A stretch of DNA of 64,000 nucleotides, taken from NCBI GenBank assembly GCA_964404035.1, contig CAYOIT010000001.1:1-64000 (forward strand), written 5' to 3'. Position numbers and translations under genes: made by a program. This document shows, piece after piece, positions 59,007 to 64,000 of this stretch (position 1 is its first letter; each line of letters begins with the position of its first letter). This DNA is from CAMBRF01 sp964404035. Its GTDB lineage: Bacteria; Verrucomicrobiota; Kiritimatiellia; CAIKKV01; CAITUY01. Below the pieces are notes generated by a model, which ran no database searches, was not told the origin of the DNA, and saw only the letters and a program-made list of their open reading frames with translations.

Positions 59007-60232
59007 GGGCATGCGGAGGCGGTGCCGGTTGAGGGCGACGGTTGAGGGGCAAGCCACCGGGAGAAGATATTCAAGGTCACCAGAATGACCGCGTAGTACG
59101 TCCAGTTGAGGAAGCGAAACTGGAAGTCATAGAAGGCGAGAAAAAGGGGAAACAACATCACGGCATAATACATGATGAACAAAGGATGACCTTTGCGAAC
59201 GCCCCGGTAAAGGGCGGCATAGAATACGCCAAGCGCCATGGAGCAAATCACGACACCTATTGTGCGAAAGTCCTGGTAGGGAGCCTGCATGAAGGTGAAA
59301 ACGTTGAAATCCCTATCCGTCAAGCCCAGGTCGCACGGGATCACATGTCCCAGCCTGAGCTTTTCGGCAATCCTGAAGAGAGGGAACAAGGTTTGACTGC
59401 CATGGGTTATGAGATCACTGTTCAAAATGACGCGATCGAAGGATACCAGCGGATTGGCCATGTAGGCCACGACAAAGAGTTGTTCCCCTGTGAAGAGTCT
59501 GCCGGTGAGCGCCCCGAGGGCGGTCATGACCACCAGGGATGCGGCGAGTAGCGGCAGAATCAGGGCCCACCGGAGCGGCGAATGCCACAGGTAACGAGCC
59601 CCGAGCATGTAGGCGCCACCCACGGAGAGAAGATAAAACACGACGGTCGAACGCCCCATGGTGAAGAAACAGCTCGCGATCAGTATTGCGGTGCCCAGGA
59701 AAACGAGGGCGCTCCGAGAGGGCCGGCCCACGATAGACAGTCCCAGCACACCCACATGGCACAGGAGTATGAGGTAGACGGACGCGCTGGTGCTCCAGGC
59801 GGAGGATGAGATCGCCGCAAATCGGAGATTATAAAATATGTCGTACTGGCCCGTCTGGGCAATTCGGACGGCCGTGCCCAGTCCCAACGCGAACCCGACG
59901 AGGCCGAGCGCGACCAGCGGGGGGGACACCCGGCGGAGCGCCTGCAGGACCCGGCCGGAATCGCCTTGCGGCACGGGAGACACGGGGCCCAAGCCGAACT
60001 CGGAGCACAGGAATGCCGCCATAAATGAGGAAAGCGCCAGGCCTAACAGGCTGTTGGTGGCCGGCTTCAGCAGCGTGGTGTCCCTCAAAACAAGCCAGTA
60101 CATCAGATAGGAGATAAAGAAGGGTACGACCAGCACCAAAGGAGGGTAAAAGAAACACCGCCGTCGCATCGCCATGAATCCGGCGATGGACAACAGGAAG
60201 ACCATGGTGAAGGCTGTGGCGTAATCGCTCAC
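59003..60232 (-). CDS. O-antigen polymerase (Wzy-like)
   Basis: 409 aa with about 11-12 membrane helices, typical of Wzy. The large loop after helix ~7 has GEQLFVVAYMANPLVSFDRV and SDLITHGSQTLFPLFRIAEK, resembling the oligosaccharide repeat unit polymerase family. No strict motif exists for this family; the call rests on topology, size and position between Wzz-like and GT2 genes. GTG start overlapping the Wzz-like stop by four bases. Confidence 0.82.
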   Translation of the reverse strand: MSDYATAFTMVFLLSIAGFMAMRRRCFFYPPLVLVVPFFISYLMYWLVLRDTTLLKPATNSLLGLALSSFMAAFLCSEFGLGPVSPVPQGDSGRVLQALRRVSPPLVALGLVGFALGLGTAVRIAQTGQYDIFYNLRFAAISSSAWSTSASVYLILLCHVGVLGLSIVGRPSRSALVFLGTAILIASCFFTMGRSTVVFYLLSVGGAYMLGARYLWHSPLRWALILPLLAASLVVMTALGALTGRLFTGEQLFVVAYMANPLVSFDRVILNSDLITHGSQTLFPLFRIAEKLRLGHVIPCDLGLTDRDFNVFTFMQAPYQDFRTIGVVICSMALGVFYAALYRGVRKGHPLFIMYYAVMLFPLFLAFYDFQFRFLNWTYYAVILVTLNIFSRWLAPQPSPSTGTASACP

Positions 60233-61110
60233 TCGTCGCCCCGCCTCCGATCCAGCCCGGCCGCCCCTGCGCAGGCCAACATAAAGACGCCCAAGCCGAT
60301 AGCGACCAGCAGGCCTCCCCGGACATCCGGCGACTGCCCCACGAGCGGAGGCGAGATCAACTCGGCGATCTTATCCTGAATTTGGGCGAGAACGCACTGT
60401 TCGGCGGACAAGGGCCGCCCCGGGGAAGCGGCGGGCGCGGCGGGTGTAGCCACGGAGAAGGCCACGAACTGGTTGTCGATGACGTGCAGGACATCCAGCC
60501 TGCACTGGCGGACCAGGGTTTCCATTTCCCTGGCGCTCAGTTGCCTGGCGGCCTCTTCCGAAACCCCGCCGCCCTCGGTTATCTTCTGGCGGAAACGACG
60601 TGTCGTGGCGTCGTACATGGCGAGGGCGACGGTCTCATCCTGGACCATCTGCCCATACAGTTGCCGAAGCGTCTGTGCGCGGTAAACACGAACGCACGAC
60701 CGGTATTCCTCAGCCCAGAGGGTTAGCGCCGTGAGGACGGCTTGCGTCGATTCATGGCGGGCCTGGATACTCACGGGACCGACCGTGCTCGACACCCGGG
60801 ACACCCTGAAAATGGCCTCGCTGGAGGGAAAACGTTTGGTGATCAGACCGGCCTCCTTCAGCCGGGCGGTGACGCGGGCCGACAGCATGGGCGACCGGGC
60901 CAGGTGCAGGTGTTGAAGAGGACCCGGTGGACGGGTCGCGTCGAAGACCATGGCGTAGAGAGTATCGTTCAGAACCATATTCGCCTCGACCGGACGCGGG
61001 TGTGACCACAGGCAGAACGCGGTCGTCCCGGTCGCCAGCAGGGTGATCGCCAGAATGCCTTTGAGATGGCGCATGAGGGAAGCGACGGGTTTCCACAGTG
61101 TTTCAATCAT
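60229..61110 (-). CDS. Wzz-like chain-length-determinant candidate
   Basis: 293 aa. Two membrane helices, one N-terminal (GILAITLLATGTTAFCLW, residues 18-35) and one C-terminal (GGLLVAIGLGVFMLACAGAA, about 266-285), with a ~230-residue periplasmic part of helices, e.g. LRQLYGQMVQDETVALAMYD and SEEAARQLSAREMETLVRQC. This is the topology of polysaccharide co-polymerases (Wzz) although the usual Pro-rich motif before the second helix is not clear. Placed between the Wzy-like and methyltransferase genes, so a length regulator is a good guess. Alternatively a divergent secretion accessory. Confidence 0.6.
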   Translation of the reverse strand: MIETLWKPVASLMRHLKGILAITLLATGTTAFCLWSHPRPVEANMVLNDTLYAMVFDATRPPGPLQHLHLARSPMLSARVTARLKEAGLITKRFPSSEAIFRVSRVSSTVGPVSIQARHESTQAVLTALTLWAEEYRSCVRVYRAQTLRQLYGQMVQDETVALAMYDATTRRFRQKITEGGGVSEEAARQLSAREMETLVRQCRLDVLHVIDNQFVAFSVATPAAPAASPGRPLSAEQCVLAQIQDKIAELISPPLVGQSPDVRGGLLVAIGLGVFMLACAGAAGLDRRRGDE

Positions 61111-61114
61111 GGGT

Positions 61115-62134
61115 CTATTCCTTTCCGGCTACGAGATACAGTTCCTCGCCGCATTGCGGGGCGACCATCAGGCGAAGCCACTCCACGGTCTCCATGCCCT
61201 CCATCCAGAGTCTGGACGAGAGGCTGATGGGGACCTGAAAATCCATTCTGCCCTCGCGGGCGATACGGCGACTACCCAGGAAAACGGCCCTCGCCCGCGG
61301 CGTGGTCCGGCAACGTTCAATCCGGAAGCCGGCTCGCTCACAGAGTCCTCTCAGCGACGAGGACGTGAACAGGTGCAGATGACGCGGGGGATCAAGCGGT
61401 AACCAATGTGAACCGTAGAGCTCATGGCCCCAACTGGCGGAATTGGGGGTCAGGAGGACCAGGCGGGCGCCCGCCTTCATAATCCGATGACACTCGCGAA
61501 TCAGGGCGGAAGGGTCGACCACATGTTCAATGACATGCGACATGACGACCGCATCAAACGTCCGTTCCGGATAGCCTTGGCTGAAAAGATCGCCCGAATG
61601 CACCGGCCGGTTTTGTTGCCGGGCATTTTCAACGGCCTTCTGATCCACGTCCAGTCCCTCCGCCTGCCACCCCAGGTGCTCAAGCCATTCCAATTTCGAG
61701 CCGTCGCCGCAACCGATCTCGAGGAGGCGTCCACCCGGTATCGGCGTGAGCCCGAAGACGGTGGCGTCGACGTCCCACCGGTGGCCCGGGACCAGGCACA
61801 AGAGTGGCGCCAGAAGACGGTCTGAAATCGCGGTGCGGGCCGGCGAATAACGGGTGTTGAGATACGAAGACAAAATTCTGCGATTGGCACGGCGCAGCCA
61901 GGATTGGCCGGGCGGGGCGGCGGTTGTATGGGTCATATAGCGCTCATATGCCTCATGCAGGTCCTCGGCAACGGGCATGGGATTCAGCCAAAGCAGGCCG
62001 CATTGGGGGGCGGGACATCGCGATATACTCCACTCGCCCGGGGCCGAGTACAGGATATCCCGGAGTCCGGAGTAAAGAGGCACGCCGGGTTGATTACAGA
62101 GCGGACAGTTGGCAACTGGAAGACACCGGATCAT
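61115..62134 (-). CDS. SAM methyltransferase with N-terminal zinc ribbon
   Basis: 339 aa. N-terminal CPLCNQPGVPL and CPAPQCGLLWLNPMP make two Cys pairs of a methyltransferase zinc ribbon. The SAM-binding loop is LLEIGCGDGSKLEWLEHLG, followed by LDVDQKAVENARQQNR, MSHVIEHVVDPSALI and AGARLVLLTPNSASWGHE. It is the type found in many polysaccharide clusters for O- or C-methylation of sugars. ATG overlaps the wzx stop by four bases. Confidence 0.9.
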   Translation of the reverse strand: MIRCLPVANCPLCNQPGVPLYSGLRDILYSAPGEWSISRCPAPQCGLLWLNPMPVAEDLHEAYERYMTHTTAAPPGQSWLRRANRRILSSYLNTRYSPARTAISDRLLAPLLCLVPGHRWDVDATVFGLTPIPGGRLLEIGCGDGSKLEWLEHLGWQAEGLDVDQKAVENARQQNRPVHSGDLFSQGYPERTFDAVVMSHVIEHVVDPSALIRECHRIMKAGARLVLLTPNSASWGHELYGSHWLPLDPPRHLHLFTSSSLRGLCERAGFRIERCRTTPRARAVFLGSRRIAREGRMDFQVPISLSSRLWMEGMETVEWLRLMVAPQCGEELYLVAGKE

Positions 62135-63501
62135 GACGGCCCCCTCGTTGAAACAGGCGGATTCTCCGCCCTAATCTCCCTCGGGTGTGATAGCAACTCA
62201 CGGAAGAGCCTCCACCCGTCGATCAGATCCCGGCGCGTCACCAGGAGCAGATGTCCCGCGCCGGTACCCGTATCGTGGCGGAAGGAGACCAGCAGGAACA
62301 GCATCACTCCGACGCGAGAGATCGATACGGCCAGCGCCGCGCCGAGGCCGCCGAGGGGCCCGATCAACGCCGACCCCAATCCAACCGCCAGCAGGACGCC
62401 AAGCCAGGCGCTCGCGATCGGGGGAACCATCCGGTTGACGCCATGGTAGAAGCAGGTGACCAGCGACGTTGTGGAAGAAGCCCAGGCGCTGATGGTCAGC
62501 ATCCACACGATCGGCACGGCGCCCGCAAAGGATGGGCCGAAGACCATCGGAATCAGGAAGGTTGCCGCCACGGCCATGGCCCCGACGAGAACGATGCCGG
62601 CGAAACTGGCCAGGCGCGTGGCCTGCGCCATGCGCCTGGCCGCTTCGTCCCGCGGCAGGCGGGAGATGACCGGCAACAGAAGCCCGGCCCAGGTGACCGG
62701 CAGGGCGGTGGCGAGGTCTGTGCAGATCAGGGCGATGGAGTAAATGCCTAGGGTGGCCGGGGACGCCAGCAGGGTCAGCAGAATCATCACAGCGTTGCTG
62801 AAAAGCAGGTTGCCAAGATGCGTTCCGTGGGCTTTCAGTGAAAACGCCACCAGCGGTCGCCAGATCACGGGTTCCGGTGTCAACGCGGCGGTCTGGCGCA
62901 CACTGTGGAAGACGAAGAAGAGGGCGACACCGCTTTGAATGGCGGCGACCATGAACAAGGTGTGTCCAACGCTCGCCAGGTGGCCCAGCGATAAGGCCAC
63001 CATGGCGCCGGCAAACAGTACCGAGCCGGCGGTGGTGACCCGGTTGATAAACGCCAACCGGCCCACTCCCGTGTAGAGGGAGCCAAACAGGTTGACGACC
63101 AGATTCGTCAACAGAAGTGAGGACGCACACCAAAGCAGTTCCGGATCATGCAGAATGGAACTCCGGAAAATGGCCACAACCTGCAGGCCGCCGGCGCCGG
63201 CGAGGGTAGCCGCCAGAATGAACCACGACAAACCTCGCGCCAGAGGACGGAACCGCCCCGGGACTTTGCCCGTTTCCGCAATGACCCCCGTGCAGAAGCC
63301 GCCGATCAGCAGACTGCTCAACAGGGAAGGCCAGAACATGGTGGCCGTCACCATGCCCTTTCCCGTGGCGCCGAGCAACCGGGCCAGAAACACATTCGAG
63401 ACCAGGGACGCTCCTAACGAGACCAGCCGTAGCACGTAGATTTCTCCGGTGATGAAGGCGACCCGGTGGCGGGTGAGCGCTGGGGGTGGAGATGTACTCA
63501 T
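62131..63501 (-). CDS. Wzx-type polysaccharide flippase
   Basis: 456 aa with 12-14 membrane helices, MVF/MOP superfamily. Moves undecaprenyl-PP-linked repeat units across the inner membrane. ITGEIYVLRLVSLGASLVSN, FLARLLGATGKGMVTATMFW in helix 1-2, and a central IGLVLITVISRLPRDEA-like segment are consistent. The ATG at 63501 fits the usual start; an upstream GTG/ATG reading to 63621 is unlikely. First gene of the cluster operon, in which each following gene overlaps or nearly abuts. No promoter is convincing. Confidence 0.88.
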   Translation of the reverse strand: MSTSPPPALTRHRVAFITGEIYVLRLVSLGASLVSNVFLARLLGATGKGMVTATMFWPSLLSSLLIGGFCTGVIAETGKVPGRFRPLARGLSWFILAATLAGAGGLQVVAIFRSSILHDPELLWCASSLLLTNLVVNLFGSLYTGVGRLAFINRVTTAGSVLFAGAMVALSLGHLASVGHTLFMVAAIQSGVALFFVFHSVRQTAALTPEPVIWRPLVAFSLKAHGTHLGNLLFSNAVMILLTLLASPATLGIYSIALICTDLATALPVTWAGLLLPVISRLPRDEAARRMAQATRLASFAGIVLVGAMAVAATFLIPMVFGPSFAGAVPIVWMLTISAWASSTTSLVTCFYHGVNRMVPPIASAWLGVLLAVGLGSALIGPLGGLGAALAVSISRVGVMLFLLVSFRHDTGTGAGHLLLVTRRDLIDGWRLFRELLSHPREIRAENPPVSTRGPS

Positions 63502-63543
63502 CGTGATAATTGGGTGCGCCGACAATCTTGTCACTAAAGGCGA

Positions 63544-63774
63544 TTGGATACCAAGATTTCCCCCACGGCGCAAGCCGTTCCCCTGAGAGGGTGCGCGACA
63601 TCGAAGGAGGCTCCCCAGCACTCACAGGCGTGGATGGAGATGATCAGGGGATTGGGCTCCGCCCGTGCGATGGATGAGAAGACGCAGGCCATCGCCTATC
63701 TCTCGGCTCTTGCGGCCCTGAGGCCGGAGATTGGGATCCCTTTTCCCGTCGCGCATGCCAGGACCCTGGGTTAG
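63544..63774 (+). pseudogene. possible remnant of a carboxymuconolactone-decarboxylase-like protein
   Basis: The 76-codon frame ends MDEKTQAIAYLSALAALRPE then IGIPFPVAHARTLG. Its spacing resembles the core helix of CMD/AhpD-type domains, where a C-x-x-C-x-x-x-H pattern is expected; both Cys are absent here. The frame stops abruptly where the oppositely oriented phosphopantetheinyl transferase gene ends. It may be a truncated relic, or chance. The 63502-63770 gap contains nothing else. Confidence 0.25.
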
Positions 63775-64000
63775 GACACTGCCCGTTTCGCAGTGGCTCC
63801 TCTCTCCCGCAACGCGGGTGGTGACACGAGTGCGACGATGGAAGCGGAGTAGGCTGGGTTGGCAATGTTCCACGCGTAAAGCGTGTCGAGGGGGCTGCCA
63901 TCGAGTTCGAAGGTGGTTTCGTGAACGGCTGTTGTCCGGCAGGCGAGTCGCCGGGGATCGACGGCGAGTCCGGTTCCCATGGCCTTCAGGCAGGCTTCCT
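63771..64000 (-). CDS. C-terminal end of a 4'-phosphopantetheinyl transferase
   Basis: The frame is open to the right edge and about 75 codons are present. EACLKAMGTGLAVDPRRLAC is the C-terminal part of the Sfp/AcpT motif (W/F-x-x-K-E-x-x-x-K), followed by a final beta region FELDGSPLDTLYAWNIANPA and YSASIVALVSPP. The enzyme attaches the phosphopantetheine arm to carrier proteins. Only the end is visible; the catalytic Asp and the first Lys-Glu fall off the window. Convergent with the relic frame. Confidence 0.75.
   Translation of the reverse strand, partial: EACLKAMGTGLAVDPRRLACRTTAVHETTFELDGSPLDTLYAWNIANPAYSASIVALVSPPALRERGATAKRAVS

Noticed and set aside
1..64000. CRISPR array, insertion sequence or integrase
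   Set aside because: No regularly spaced direct repeats and no transposase or recombinase signature was found in any intact frame.

Overview
The window looks like a high-GC chromosomal segment of a Gram-negative bacterium, most plausibly from the PVC group (a Kiritimatiellota-like lineage; inference from the gene mix, no marker gene is present). The case rests on a Na+-translocating NADH:quinone reductase (Nqr) operon, a PPi-type phosphofructokinase, a bacterial RRM protein with a Gly/Arg tail, a MtaA/HemE-like decarboxylase paralogue, an unusual ADP-ribosylglycohydrolase and a large O-antigen type cluster. One run of 100 Ns marks this as a draft (probably metagenomic) scaffold. I saw no tRNA, rRNA, CRISPR array, transposase or integrase.

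Left part (1-13.4 kb): the C-terminal end of a BamE-like protein; two minus-strand genes for an ADP-ribosylglycohydrolase-like enzyme and a beta-propeller glycosidase-like protein; then nqrBCDEF (without nqrA) followed by an unknown 154-aa gene, a formate/nitrite-family channel and a REC-PAS-PAS-kinase-REC hybrid histidine kinase. A back-to-back pair of perfect hairpins separates nqrC from nqrD. A HemE/MtaA-like protein follows.

Middle part (13.4-39 kb): housekeeping and accessory metabolism. It holds an MFS transporter behind a perfect 34-bp palindrome, DAHP synthase, an FmdB-type zinc-ribbon protein, a BadF-type sugar kinase with two tandem SIS paralogues, a PilZ protein, a STAS/SEC14-like protein, a PreP-type M16 protease, a second hybrid kinase, an MTH1-like Nudix hydrolase, a LemA pair, a NusG paralogue, polyamine genes (nspC, aguA, aguB), RmuC, an RRM protein with a switch-like leader, AlkD-like glycosylase, a UxuB-type SDR, 6-phosphogluconate dehydrogenase, PPi-phosphofructokinase and an SGNH lipoprotein.

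Right part (39-63.5 kb): a surface polysaccharide locus. Glf, several GT2 and GT4 glycosyltransferases, GT-C-like membrane proteins, a GT4-methyltransferase fusion, an O-antigen ligase-like protein, a FlaA1/CapD-type dehydratase, a PglC/WcaJ-type phosphoglycosyltransferase, an epimerase, methyltransferases, a Wzy-like polymerase, a Wzz-like protein and a Wzx flippase can be read as one Wzx/Wzy-dependent pathway. From wzx down to the first GT4 the genes are joined by very short overlaps or gaps. One membrane-protein gene carries G9 and G11 tracts that could make it phase variable. The right edge has the end of a 4'-phosphopantetheinyl transferase.

The 100-N gap is probably an artefact: 55 bp are repeated on both sides, and joining them restores one intact glycosyltransferase gene.
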